From contig NZ_BPQJ01000019.1 of assembly GCF_022179185.1 (NCBI RefSeq), positions 1-64,000 on the forward strand: a stretch of DNA of 64,000 bases. Direction: 5' to 3'. The notes below the pieces were generated by a model that was not told the DNA's origin, did no database searches, and saw only the letters and a list, made by a program, of their open reading frames with translations. The DNA is from Methylobacterium frigidaeris (GTDB lineage Bacteria; Pseudomonadota; Alphaproteobacteria; Rhizobiales; Beijerinckiaceae). This document shows, one piece after another, positions 52,581 to 61,738 of this stretch. Both the position numbers and the translations under genes were made by a program. The stretch's first letter is position 1. Each line of letters starts with the position of its first letter.

Positions 52581-54044
52581 CTACTGGGTGAGGCGGGCGA
52601 CATGCAGCGCCTGCTCGAACATCTTGCTCAGGGCTGCGGTGATGGCATCCGGGTCGCTGGCAGTCTGAAACAACCCGGGCGAAGCGCAGGCCTTGAGCGG
52701 CGTCGCCAGTGTCGGGCTGATATTGTTGACCCTCTTGTTCTCGCTGACGATGTATCCTTTGTTATCAACAAAATCGATGATGATATACGGAATGTAGAGA
52801 ATTGAAATTGTTGCGCCCGCGGCTTTCAGCGCTTCGCATTGCTTCGGATCGATAGCGGATGGCTGCGATCCGTCCCAATTCGCGTTGTTGTAGTTGGCGA
52901 ACTTCGACGGCCATCCCGAATAGGCGATCCTGTCGGTCTTGGACCTGTCGTAGAAATTCTGCGAATTCTGCATTCCATCGGTGATGAGGAACACGAACGG
53001 CTTGCGGGACGTGCTGGTCGATCCATCCCCGATCCCCTTCTGCGCGACGATCGCTTTCATCTGCGGGAGAGCATTCTCGAAATGGGTCCCGCCCGAGCCG
53101 GTGCCGGTGGTCGGATCGTTGTTGGTGTAGAGCTGCGTCGTGCCGGTATCGAGAAGGTTGGTGAAGGCGAGCGGCCAGGACTCCGAGCACTGGGCTGCCG
53201 TCCGGAGCGTGCCGATATTAGGGGTGAGGTCGGTGAGCGTCGCCAGACGGTTGATGAACGGATAGATGCCGACGCGGTACTGGTCCGGCACGAGCGCGGC
53301 CGAGGCCCGATCGAGAAGCTTGCACACGGCGTTGTTCACCGCGTCCGACCGCAGCTGGATCTTGCCCGCCGACAGGGTCCAACCGATGTAATCGGTCGAG
53401 GTATAACCGTCCCGCTTGAAGTGGCAGGCGAACTGGCAGCCCTGCTTGTAGTCGTCCTTCTTGTCCGTGTTGTCCCGGGCGAGCTTTGCCATGAGATCCG
53501 CGGTGGTGGGCAGGCCCATCGATCCCGACACATCGACCATCAGATAGAAGTCGAGATAGCTCGGCAAGTCCACCGACGCGCTCACGGTGTTGCCGACCGC
53601 CGTGGTCGGCACTCGGAAGAATTTCGCGAAGCTGTTCTGGATCGTCGCCGTGTAGGTGATCTTGGCGGTGATCGTCGGACCGGAGATTGTCACGTCCGGC
53701 GTCTGCAACGTCACGGTCGTCAGCGGGACCTTGCCGGCATTGACGTTGAAGGTGTTGACGGCCCGCGTCGCGCCCGCCGCGGTGGCGGACGTCAGCACGT
53801 CGCTCCGGGACGCGTTGGCCGCGACGTAGGCCTTGGCCGTCACCACGGCGGCGAGCGCCGCCGCGTCCGCCGCGCGGTCGAGCCGCGCCCGGTTGGTGAC
53901 CGCGATGCCGTAATCGACCCCGAGCCCGACGAGACCGATGATCGGGATCAGGCTGAGCCCGAACAGAATGCCGATGCCGCCGTCGCGGCCCCGCATCAGC
54001 GACATCAGCGTCGCGGAGAACCGTGATGCGCAGTTCAGGAGCAT
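52581..54044 (-). CDS. TadG-type pilus protein with von Willebrand A domain
   Basis: This 487-residue protein has an N-terminal pseudopilin-like segment (RDGGIGILFGLSLIPIIGLVGLGVDYGIAVTNRARLDRAADAAALAA split by function) typical of TadG. The vWA domain follows with MIDAS DVSGSMG and VFLITDGMQ. It belongs to the Flp/Tad pilus or surface-adhesion group; the other Tad machinery is not nearby. It overlaps the previous gene by 10 bp. Confidence 0.86.
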   Translation of the reverse strand: MLLNCASRFSATLMSLMRGRDGGIGILFGLSLIPIIGLVGLGVDYGIAVTNRARLDRAADAAALAAVVTAKAYVAANASRSDVLTSATAAGATRAVNTFNVNAGKVPLTTVTLQTPDVTISGPTITAKITYTATIQNSFAKFFRVPTTAVGNTVSASVDLPSYLDFYLMVDVSGSMGLPTTADLMAKLARDNTDKKDDYKQGCQFACHFKRDGYTSTDYIGWTLSAGKIQLRSDAVNNAVCKLLDRASAALVPDQYRVGIYPFINRLATLTDLTPNIGTLRTAAQCSESWPLAFTNLLDTGTTQLYTNNDPTTGTGSGGTHFENALPQMKAIVAQKGIGDGSTSTSRKPFVFLITDGMQNSQNFYDRSKTDRIAYSGWPSKFANYNNANWDGSQPSAIDPKQCEALKAAGATISILYIPYIIIDFVDNKGYIVSENKRVNNISPTLATPLKACASPGLFQTASDPDAITAALSKMFEQALHVARLTQ

Positions 54045-54760
54045 TTCGTGGCGATTCCGTCGTTGCCGGTGAGGTCGTAGTCGATCAGCGGGACGTGGCG
54101 CGGCTGGACGTAGGCCGAGCGTGCGATCGGCAGCGACGGCAGGTACCGCGCCCCGAAGGTCGGCGTGAACGTGAACACTACGTCGATCACGACCATCGTG
54201 GCGGGACCGTAGAGGGAGCGCGGCAGGGTCGTCGGGCTCGGGGCCGCGGTGTTCTCGACCGGGGTCAGCTCCGCGCCGCAACGCCGGTAGAGATCTCCGC
54301 TCGTCGGCTGCGTGGTCCCGGAGCTGGTCCAGACGACCTCGGCGCTGTAGCAGGCGCTCTGATCGCTCAAGTCTGGGCACGTCGCCGTGTTCGGCTTGAA
54401 GCGGATGCTGGCGTAGTTGATCGTGATGACCTCCCACCACTCCTTGTTCTGGCGCTTGCCCTCGCTCATCAGGTAGGGGAACAGGACCAGGGCCGCGTCG
54501 TAGCTGAAATGCAGGTCGCCCTTGGCGACCAGGCCGGAGGTGGTGCTGCCGTTGCTCGGGGGAACGGCCTGCGAGATCATCTGGCTGATCGACCGGACCA
54601 CCAGTTCGACCTTGCGCACTGCGTTGACGTAGGCGACGACTTGAATGCCTCCGAGCAACAGCGTGAGGAGGACGGGCAGCACGAGCGCGAGCTCGACGGC
54701 GGCGATGCCGTCATCGGCCGAGCGGAAGCGCCGGATCCGGGTGGCGAGAGCGGCACGCAT
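54035..54760 (-). CDS. TadE/TadF-type minor pseudopilin
   Basis: This 241-residue protein has the TadE-like N-terminus: basic start, DDGIAAVELALVLPVLLTLLLGGIQVVAYVN, where a Glu at the fifth position after processing is typical, then a long beta-rich exported domain with three cysteines. One-base coupling to the previous gene. Probably part of the pilus base or a secreted structure. Confidence 0.82.
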   Translation of the reverse strand: MRAALATRIRRFRSADDGIAAVELALVLPVLLTLLLGGIQVVAYVNAVRKVELVVRSISQMISQAVPPSNGSTTSGLVAKGDLHFSYDAALVLFPYLMSEGKRQNKEWWEVITINYASIRFKPNTATCPDLSDQSACYSAEVVWTSSGTTQPTSGDLYRRCGAELTPVENTAAPSPTTLPRSLYGPATMVVIDVVFTFTPTFGARYLPSLPIARSAYVQPRHVPLIDYDLTGNDGIATKCS

Positions 54761-55308
54761 CAGTACTGCTCGACGCGGAAGGCGGCGGTCGAGATCACCA
54801 GATAGGCCGCCTTGCCCTTGTAGGTCGTGGTGGTGTCGAGCCAGCCGGTCATGAAGGCGGGCAGGAGGGTGACCGGATAGATCACCTGCAAGTACTGATA
54901 TTTGCCCTGGCTGCCGAGGGTGAACTGGCCGCTGCCCGGCTTCAAGGGTGGCAGCGCCAAGCCGCTCATGTCGTTTCTGGCATAGGCGCGGTAGCCCGGA
55001 TTTCCCGCGTCCACGACGTACAGGTTGACGATCAGGTCACCGCAGGACATCGCCGCGGGCAGGTAGCCGCAGAGTTCCCGCGTGAAGCTCGCCAGGCTCA
55101 CCGGGTTCGTCTGCTGCTTCTGGGCGGTGCCGACGAGAACTTGCCGCGACGCCTGCTCGGTCGCGTAATCGAGCTTCTGGCCGAAGTACAGGATCTGGGC
55201 CACGATCATCGTGCCCACCAGAGCCGCGATGAACATCATGCCGACCAGGGCGAACTCGACGGCCGTCGATCCCTTCTCGTCGCGAATGAGGCCAAGCATG
55301 TGTCGCAT
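54760..55308 (-). CDS. TadE-like minor pseudopilin
   Basis: This 182-residue protein begins RHMLGLIRDEKGSTAVEFALVGMMFIAALVGTMIVAQILYFG split at the cleavage Gly-Ser region, the TadE signature with AVEFALV. The C-terminal exported domain has two cysteines. It is the first gene of a three-gene unit with the TadF-like and TadG-like genes. Confidence 0.84.
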   Translation of the reverse strand: MRHMLGLIRDEKGSTAVEFALVGMMFIAALVGTMIVAQILYFGQKLDYATEQASRQVLVGTAQKQQTNPVSLASFTRELCGYLPAAMSCGDLIVNLYVVDAGNPGYRAYARNDMSGLALPPLKPGSGQFTLGSQGKYQYLQVIYPVTLLPAFMTGWLDTTTTYKGKAAYLVISTAAFRVEQY

Positions 55309-55470
55309 GCGGCCAACCTTACGTCATCGGGTTAAAATCCCGATAAGCGGTGGCGCAGGATTCGGCCGCTTCACCGATATACCCCCACATCGCGGCGCCC
55401 GTCGGCTGCTCGCTCCACCGGGAGATGAGTCCATCCACGGACAGGCGCGGGGTCCTCGCCCGGCCGTCGC

Positions 55471-56412
55471 TCACGGATCCTTCGCGATCGCCTCGATGTC
55501 GCGGTCGACGCCGCTCTCGACCTTGAAGTCCTGGGTGTAGACCTTGCCGTCGTGGCGGGCGATCAGCTGGTACTCGCCCTCCGCCAGGGTCACCTGCGGA
55601 AACGCGCCGATCGCCTCGCGGATCGTGTCGCCGCCGGGGGTGAGCACGCTGAAGGCGGTGCCCGCGAAGGCCTCGGTGCCGGGGGCGGCGACGAGCTTCA
55701 GGGTCACGGTGGCGGCGCGGTGGTTGAGGGTCGCGTCGGTGAGGCGGCCGTTCTCGACCTTCAGGTCGGCGCGCTGGATCGCGTTGGAATCGCCCCAGGT
55801 CGAGACGACATGGTAGGTGCCCTCGGGCAGGCGCACCACCTCGCCGGCCTTCACGCCGTCGCGCACCAGCCGCCCTTCCGGGTTGTTGCCGATCGGCACG
55901 AAGACCGCGAAGGCGAGCTGGCCCCCCGGGATCTTCGCCTCGCCGACGGCGCCGGAGAGGCGCAACGCCCCGGCATTGACGGTGAGCTGGTCGCTCGCCA
56001 CGCCGGAATTCAGGGTCACGCGCTTCGAGGTGCTGACGAAGCCGTAGGTCACGTTGGCGAGGTAGCTGCCCGGCGGCAGCCGGAAGGTTGGCTGCGCGTC
56101 CTCGGAGCGGGCCAGCACCACCGGCTTGCCGCCCTCCGGCCGGTCCTCGTAGATCCTCCAGGTCAGGCCGCCGCGCAGGGGCTTCGCCTCGCTGGTCAGC
56201 ACCGCCCGCAACGACAGGCTGGCCTCGGCGGGGGCAGGCGCCGGGGGCGGCCCCTGCGTCACGCCCAGCGGCGCGACGCCCTGGGATGCAGTCCCATGGG
56301 GGGCGCCACTCTGTGGGAAGGCCGGCGGCTCGCCAGGAGCCTGGGCGAGGGCGGGCCCAGCCGCGAGCGCGAGCGCCAGGGTTTTACCGAACCGCCGTCT
56401 CGCCCGCGTCAT
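55471..56412 (-). CDS. Secreted beta-domain (carboxypeptidase-regulatory-like) protein
   Basis: This 313-residue protein starts at ATG 56412 with a signal peptide (RRRFGKTLALALAAGPALAQA). A Pro-rich segment is followed by repeated beta-domains: RWRIYEDRPEGGKPVV-type, PTFRLPPGSYLANVTYGFVS, VVRLPEGTYHVVSTWGDSNAIQ and VTLAEGEYQLIARHDGKVYTQDFKVESG. The LPxGxY motif is that of carboxypeptidase-regulatory or PEGA-like domains. It overlaps the YfhO-like gene by 29 bp, so they work together, possibly at the cell surface. Confidence 0.75.
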   Translation of the reverse strand: MTRARRRFGKTLALALAAGPALAQAPGEPPAFPQSGAPHGTASQGVAPLGVTQGPPPAPAPAEASLSLRAVLTSEAKPLRGGLTWRIYEDRPEGGKPVVLARSEDAQPTFRLPPGSYLANVTYGFVSTSKRVTLNSGVASDQLTVNAGALRLSGAVGEAKIPGGQLAFAVFVPIGNNPEGRLVRDGVKAGEVVRLPEGTYHVVSTWGDSNAIQRADLKVENGRLTDATLNHRAATVTLKLVAAPGTEAFAGTAFSVLTPGGDTIREAIGAFPQVTLAEGEYQLIARHDGKVYTQDFKVESGVDRDIEAIAKDP

Positions 56413-58816
56413 CGTCCCTCGCCAACAATTCGCTCGCTGCCGCCACCAGGTTGTCGACCGAGAGCGGGCGGAACCGGAACTCGACCACGTGCTTGCCCGC
56501 CGGCACCTCGACCCCGCGGAAGAGCAGGTTGGTGCGCAGGATCGGGCGGCGGGCACCGTCCACCCGAGCCTGCCAGCCCGGATAGAAGATGTCGTGCAGC
56601 ACCAGCACGCTGTCGCGGTCGGTCTCGACCTCCACCGTGACGACATTGCGGCGATAAGCGAGAATGGTCGCCGTGCCCTTCGCGGCGGTCACCGGCGCGG
56701 CCGGGTCCTTGAGGCCGAACTCGCCCTTGATCTTCGGCACGCTGTCCTGGTCGACAAGCGCCGTCTCGTTGCCCTCGAACTCGGGTAGCTCGTCCTGGTT
56801 GAGCACGCTCTCCGAATCGACCGGAACGAGGCGGGTCGCCAGGTAGGCCCGGGGCTTGGCCGGGTCGAGGCGGTAGATCCACATCTCGCCCGAGCCGTAG
56901 AGCAGCTTGGCGCCGGTCAGCTGCGGAAAATGCCGCGGCAGCCGCTCGGCCGGCCGGTCGAGGACGAGGTATTCGAGGCCGAGCAGGCTGGCGAGCCGTG
57001 AGCGGTAGCCGCGGAACAGGCCGGGGAACTGGCGCAGGTTCGGGTCGGCGGCGTTCTCGCCGGGGCCGACCGCGCGCTCGTAATCGGCGAGCCGCAAGGG
57101 GTTGTAGCCGATCGTGTCCTCGAGCCCGAGCACCATCGAGGCGTTCTGCCAGGCGCCGCCGAGGCCCAGGATCTCGACCCGCGGGTGCTCGCCCTTGGCG
57201 TGGCGGGCGTCGAGCTCGGCCTTGAGCAGGGTCAGGCCCTGGAGCTGCTCCGGCGGCAGGCGCTGGAACACCGCGTAGCGGCCCGCCGGCTCGGCGTTGA
57301 GGGAGTTGCCGGCATTGCGCCAGACCAGCTCGGCGCCGAGCAGAGCCACCAGGCAGGCGGCGGCGAGCGCCCGCCGGCGCGGGCCGGCGCGCAGGATCAC
57401 GCCCACCGCAGCGAGGGCGATCGCGGTACCGATCAGGCCGTCGCGGAGCGCATCCGGCAGGTGGTGGGCCTTGGCCGCGTAGGCGTAGGAGACGAACAGG
57501 ATGCCGCCGAGAGCCGCCAGTGCCAGGGCCGGCAGGATGATGCCCGGCAGGACGTGGCGGGCGCCGCGCACGAGGCCCGCCGTGCCGGACCACAGCCGGG
57601 GGGCGCCCTCCATCACGTAGCGATGGACGAGGTATCCGGCGGCCAGAGCCAGCCCGATATTGATGACGAAGGTGGCGTCGGCCGGCCGGCGGTAGAGGTC
57701 GACGCCGGGGACATGGTCGAAGACCGGCGCGAAGAGCGGGGTGTAACGGCCGAGCGCGTACAGGATGGCCGCGCCGAGCATGATGACGGGATAGCGGATC
57801 TCCTGGGCGGCGAGGCGCCCGCCCGCGATGCCGTGCCAGAGGATCAGGACCGCCGGCAGGGTCCCGGCGAAGAGGTAGTTCACCGCCCGGTCGGTCCAGG
57901 TGTTGCCGTCCATCGATTGCCAGTCCGGACCCCAGTAATCGTAGGTCCAGCGCAGCGAGCCGAACACGTCGGCGAACAGCGCGGTGGCGAAGCTCGAGGG
58001 CGGCAGCGAGCCCATGATCGCAGCACCGTAGCCGAAGGACGGCCGGGTCGAGGTCATCAGGAACTGCATGGTGAGGAGCGAGGGCACCGCCAGCAGCGCG
58101 CCGCCGACGACTCCCATCACCGCGAGCACGCCGATGCGGGCCCGCAGGTAGGCGAGCGGCGCCGGAGCCGTGAGCACGGCGTGGACCGCGACGCCGATCA
58201 GGCTCAGCCCGCACAGGAACGCCACCTGGTCGCGCCCGACCGTCATCACGGCGGCCACGACCGCGAAGGCGAGACCGAAGGCGTAGGAGCGGCGCGCCAG
58301 CGCCTCCTCCAGCAGCCACCAGGCCAGGGGCACGAAGCCGTAGGAGATGATCATGCCGGTATGCTGCAACCGGGCCGAGGCCGAGCCGCCGAGCACGAAC
58401 ACCATCGCGGCCGCGACCGCGCCGGCCGGGTGCCAGCCGCGGCGGCGGAAGAGCAGCAAGGTCGCGACCGCGCCCGGGATCAGGTGGGCGAACACCACCG
58501 CGTCGAACAGCTCCATCGACGGCGACGGGTCGAGCCACGCGAAGAACAGCATGGTCGGGGTGAAGAGGAGCGATTGCGGATCCGCGACGGACGGGTGGCC
58601 GGCGAAGTGGTAGGGGTTCCAGAGCGGCAATTCGCCGTTGGCCAGGGCCGCGCCGAGGTAGCGCAGCATCGGGTAGAAGTGGTTCTTGGAATCCCACGGC
58701 ACCACCGCGCCCGCGAGCGGCCACACCGCTGCGGCGGCGGCCCAGAACAGCATCACGGCGGCGAGCGCCAGCCAGAAATCCCGGGGCGTCCAGGCATGGA
58801 GTGGGGAGCGCGTCAT
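56384..58816 (-). CDS. Large polytopic membrane protein, YfhO/glycosyltransferase-related
   Basis: This 810-residue protein has about 12-13 transmembrane helices in its first ~500 residues (FWLALAAVMLFWAAAAAVWPLAG, VAAAMVFVLGG, VLAVMGVVGGALLAVPS and others) and a C-terminal extracytoplasmic domain (QNASMVLGLEDTIGYNPLRLADYERAVG, LASLLGLEYLVLDRPAERLP, LHDIFYPGWQARVDG and RRPILRTNLLFRGVEVPAG). FYPGWQAxVDG and AGxHxVEFRF are features of YfhO-type proteins linked to glycosylation. The open frame continues upstream to 60763 but that region belongs to opposite-strand genes. Confidence 0.82.
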   Translation of the reverse strand: MTRSPLHAWTPRDFWLALAAVMLFWAAAAAVWPLAGAVVPWDSKNHFYPMLRYLGAALANGELPLWNPYHFAGHPSVADPQSLLFTPTMLFFAWLDPSPSMELFDAVVFAHLIPGAVATLLLFRRRGWHPAGAVAAAMVFVLGGSASARLQHTGMIISYGFVPLAWWLLEEALARRSYAFGLAFAVVAAVMTVGRDQVAFLCGLSLIGVAVHAVLTAPAPLAYLRARIGVLAVMGVVGGALLAVPSLLTMQFLMTSTRPSFGYGAAIMGSLPPSSFATALFADVFGSLRWTYDYWGPDWQSMDGNTWTDRAVNYLFAGTLPAVLILWHGIAGGRLAAQEIRYPVIMLGAAILYALGRYTPLFAPVFDHVPGVDLYRRPADATFVINIGLALAAGYLVHRYVMEGAPRLWSGTAGLVRGARHVLPGIILPALALAALGGILFVSYAYAAKAHHLPDALRDGLIGTAIALAAVGVILRAGPRRRALAAACLVALLGAELVWRNAGNSLNAEPAGRYAVFQRLPPEQLQGLTLLKAELDARHAKGEHPRVEILGLGGAWQNASMVLGLEDTIGYNPLRLADYERAVGPGENAADPNLRQFPGLFRGYRSRLASLLGLEYLVLDRPAERLPRHFPQLTGAKLLYGSGEMWIYRLDPAKPRAYLATRLVPVDSESVLNQDELPEFEGNETALVDQDSVPKIKGEFGLKDPAAPVTAAKGTATILAYRRNVVTVEVETDRDSVLVLHDIFYPGWQARVDGARRPILRTNLLFRGVEVPAGKHVVEFRFRPLSVDNLVAAASELLARDDDAGETAVR

Positions 58817-58981
58817 GGTGCGGTCGGCGTCCTCGGCCCCGGCTCGCCCGGCGCCCGGCTTCACGTCACGCCCGGCCGTGGCCGTCCGGGGCGGAATGGT
58901 GCTTAAAGGGAGCATCGGGGCGCCAGGATGGCAGCCTGCCGTCCCCGTCCGTCCGCTATAGCTCAAGCCACTGAAGCCGAG

Positions 58982-59545
58982 ATGAACGCAACCCTCGATC
59001 TTCTCCGTACCCGCCGCTCGGTGCCGCCGGCGCAACTCGCCGGTCCCGGTCCTTCCGCAGAGGAGCTGGACACGATCCTCGCCGCCGCCTCCCGGGTGCC
59101 GGACCACGGCAAGCTCGCCCCCTGGCGCTTCATCCTGATCGAGGGCGAGGGACAGACCCGCCTCGGCCGGGTGGTGGCCGAGGCTTACCGGGCCGATCAC
59201 CCGGAGGCCGACGACAAGCGCCTCGACCTCGAGGCCGGGCGCCTCGCCCAGGCGCCGCTCGTGGTCGCCGTGGTGTCGCGGGCCGGCCCGCACGTGAAGA
59301 TCCCCGACTGGGAGCAGGTGCTCTCGGCCGGTGCCGCCGCGATGAACCTGATCGTGGCGGCCAATGCCCTGGGCTTTCGCACCGCCTGGCTCACCGAGTG
59401 GATGGCCTATGACCGCCGGGTGCTCGACGCGCTCGGCCTCGATCCGGCCGAGCGGCTGGCGGGCTTCGTCCATGTCGGCCGGGCCGAGCAGGTGCCCCCC
59501 GATCGGCCGCGGCCGGCCCTTGCCGAGATCGTGACGCGGTACTGA
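58982..59545 (+). CDS. Nitroreductase family protein
   Basis: This 187-residue flavoprotein has LDLLRTRRSVPPAQL, ILAAASRVPDHGKLAPWRFILIEGEG, QAPLVVAVVSRAG, EQVLSAGAAAMNLIVAANALGFRTAWLTEW and AGFVHVGRA, as in small YdjA-like nitroreductases with FMN. The substrate is not known. Divergent from the YfhO-like gene. Confidence 0.88.
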   Translation: MNATLDLLRTRRSVPPAQLAGPGPSAEELDTILAAASRVPDHGKLAPWRFILIEGEGQTRLGRVVAEAYRADHPEADDKRLDLEAGRLAQAPLVVAVVSRAGPHVKIPDWEQVLSAGAAAMNLIVAANALGFRTAWLTEWMAYDRRVLDALGLDPAERLAGFVHVGRAEQVPPDRPRPALAEIVTRY

Positions 59546-59644
59546 CCGGGCGCAGGCTGGCGCCCCGGCCGGCGGATGCTCTACTGGACGGCGGACGGTC
59601 CGCGCCGACGGACCGCCCGTTCCAAGAGCATCCCGGGGCCGCCG

Positions 59645-60271
59645 ATGCATTACGACGCCGAGACCCGCACCCTGAAGCACAACCCGTTTAAGGCCCTGGT
59701 GGCGCCGCGCCCGATCGGCTGGGTCAGCGCGCTCAGCGCCTCGGGCCAGCTGAACCTCTCGCCCTACTCGTTCTTCAACGGGGTGGGGGACAGCCCCGAG
59801 ATGGTGATGTTCTCCTCCTTCGGGCGCAAGGACGCGCTGACCTTCGCGGAGGAGGGCGGCGAGTTCGTCTGCAGCCTCGCGACCTTCGACCTCAAGGACG
59901 GGATGAACCAGTCCTCGGCGCCGCTGCCGCGGGGCGAGAGCGAGTTCGACTTCGCCGGCCTTGCCACCGCCCCGTCGCGCAAGGTGCGCCCGCCGCGGGT
60001 CGCGGACGCGCCCGCCGCCCTCGAATGCCAATGGCTCCAGACCATCCCGCTCGTGCCGGCCGGCGGCGGCGAGGCGGCCTACTTCATGGTGATCGGCCAG
60101 GTGGTGTCGATGTACATCGACGACCGCTTCGTGACGCCGGAAGGCCGGGTCGATACCGGGGCGATGCGGCCGATCATGCGCGGCGGTTACTTCGACTACT
60201 TCACAGTCGAGTCCGAGAACCGCTTCGAGATGCGCCGGCCGGCGGGCGGGGGCGATATGCCGAAGCGGTGA
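59645..60271 (+). CDS. Flavin reductase-like FMN-binding protein
   Basis: This 208-residue protein has the split-barrel flavin reductase pattern: FKALVAPRPIGWVSALSASGQLNLSPYSFFNGV split, MVMFSSFGRKDALTFAEEGGEFVCSLA, ECQWLQTIPLVPAG, YFMVIGQVVSMYIDDRFV and PIMRGGYFDYFTVE. It may supply reduced flavin to a partner or reduce its own substrate. About 100 bp downstream of the nitroreductase gene. Confidence 0.88.
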   Translation: MHYDAETRTLKHNPFKALVAPRPIGWVSALSASGQLNLSPYSFFNGVGDSPEMVMFSSFGRKDALTFAEEGGEFVCSLATFDLKDGMNQSSAPLPRGESEFDFAGLATAPSRKVRPPRVADAPAALECQWLQTIPLVPAGGGEAAYFMVIGQVVSMYIDDRFVTPEGRVDTGAMRPIMRGGYFDYFTVESENRFEMRRPAGGGDMPKR

Positions 60272-60398
60272 CGGTCGGGCCTCGCGCCGCAGGGATGGCG
60301 CGGGGCCGCAGGCGAAGTCCCGCCCGCGATCCGGGTGGGATTTTATGCTGACGCCCTGGTCATGCTGGTGTTCCGGCCGATCACGGGGAGGGGCCGCC

Positions 60399-60570
60399 AT
60401 GCAGGCCGCCGAGAAGATCAGCATCACCATGACGTCCGAACAACTCCGCGCGGTGCGCCTCTGGCAGCGCCGGCGTGAGGAGGATGCCGAGCGACTGCTT
60501 CGACGGCGGACAGGATTTCGAGGCCCTGTTCCGCGGTCGCGAGCCGGAGGGCGAGGCGCAGGCGGAATGC
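60399..60570 (+). pseudogene. ParD-like antitoxin remnant with deletion and frameshift
   Basis: The frame from ATG 60399 begins KISITMTSEQLRAVR, the start of a ParD/RHH antitoxin, but jumps directly to LWQRRREEDAERL, the end of its helix, so the central region is missing. A -1/+1 change then moves the remaining DGGQDFEALFRGREPEGEAQA into another frame (visible around 60490-60560). No ParE toxin is nearby. A decayed antitoxin is the best explanation. Confidence 0.55.
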
Positions 60571-60680
60571 GGGACGCCGCCACCCGCGCCCGCTTCAATC
60601 TTCCTTTACCATAACCCCAGCATCCTGAGGCCCGAGAGAGAGCCGGCCCGCGCTTTGCGGTGCCGCTCCACCGGGCCGCC

Positions 60681-61715
60681 ATGTTCCTGTTCAGCAACAC
60701 GCCGTCGCAAGGGACTGCCAGCCAGGGAGCCGCCCAGGGCACCGGCCGTGCGGCCTCGGGCAACCTGGTGATCGACGCGATCCGCCAGGGCGCCGAGAAG
60801 ACCGGCGCCGCCTTCGATTACCTGCTCTCGACGGCGCAGCGTGAATCGAGCCTCAACCCCAGCGCCAAGGCCGGCTCCTCCTCGGCCACCGGCCTGTTCC
60901 AGTTCATCGAGCAGACCTGGCTCGGGGTGATGAAGCAGGACGGCCCCTCGCTCGGCCTCGGCTCCTATGCCGACGCGATCACCGCCCGGTCGTCGGGTGG
61001 TTATACAGTCAGCGATCCGGCGGCTCGCCAGGCGATCCTCGACCTGCGGCGTGACCCGGAGATCGCCTCCGCGATGGCCGGCGCGCTCACCCGCCGCAAC
61101 GCCGACGCCCTCTCGGACGCGCTCGGCCGCGAGCCGAACCGGGCCGACCTCTACGCCGCCCATCTCCTCGGCGTGCGCGGGGCGCTGACCCTGATCCGCG
61201 CGGCCGAGAACGCCCCCGGGCGCTCCGCCGCCGCCGACCTGCCAGAGGCCGCCGCCGGCAATCGCGGCCTGTTCTACGATCGCGGCGGCCGGGCCCGCAG
61301 CGCCTCCGAGCTCTACGCCGTGCTCGGCACCAGCCCGAGCGTCCCGTCCACGACCGCCACGCTCACCGCGCAGGCAGCAGTTCCGACCGCCTACGCGCCC
61401 GAGGCCGGCAGCGGCCTGCGCTCGCTGTTCCAGACCGATGCCCGCCGCGGCCCGGTCTCCGACAGCGTCGCCAAGCTGTGGGGCAGCCGGGGCACCGGCG
61501 CGGCGGCGCCGAGCTACTTCCCGCGCTCGAGCGACGGGCCGGTGGTCGCCTCCGCGGCGGCCGTGCCGTCGTCGAGCCCGCCGGCCGGCCCGGCCGGGAT
61601 CCAGGACACCCCCCGAGACATCACGACCACCGGCGTGCCCCTGCCACCGAGCCGCCCGCGTGAATTCGGCGGACGCCACCGCGCCGCCGTCACGCCGTCC
61701 CCGATCCAGTCCTGA
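60681..61715 (+). CDS. Lytic transglycosylase domain protein
   Basis: This 344-residue protein has an SLT-type domain at residues ~30-180: FDYLLSTAQRESSLNPSAKA with the catalytic Glu, SSSATGLFQFIEQTW, SGGYTVSDPAARQAILDLRRDPEIASAMAG and ADLYAAHLLGVRGAL. No clear signal peptide is seen. The C-terminal half is disordered and Pro/Ser/Ala-rich. Such proteins cut peptidoglycan during cell-envelope assembly in Methylobacterium; an export path is unclear. Confidence 0.85.
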   Translation: MFLFSNTPSQGTASQGAAQGTGRAASGNLVIDAIRQGAEKTGAAFDYLLSTAQRESSLNPSAKAGSSSATGLFQFIEQTWLGVMKQDGPSLGLGSYADAITARSSGGYTVSDPAARQAILDLRRDPEIASAMAGALTRRNADALSDALGREPNRADLYAAHLLGVRGALTLIRAAENAPGRSAAADLPEAAAGNRGLFYDRGGRARSASELYAVLGTSPSVPSTTATLTAQAAVPTAYAPEAGSGLRSLFQTDARRGPVSDSVAKLWGSRGTGAAAPSYFPRSSDGPVVASAAAVPSSSPPAGPAGIQDTPRDITTTGVPLPPSRPREFGGRHRAAVTPSPIQS

Positions 61716-61738
61716 CAATCCGTCACGGAGCCGCGCCG

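Noticed and set aside
52570..52596. Hairpin CCCGCCTC/GAGGCGGG at the end of the TadG-like gene as a terminator
   Set aside because: No U-run follows in either direction, and half of the stem lies in coding sequence.
58817..60763. Upstream extension of the YfhO-like gene frame to give 1459 codons
   Set aside because: The extension lies opposite the nitroreductase and flavin reductase genes. The membrane domain begins naturally at 58816.
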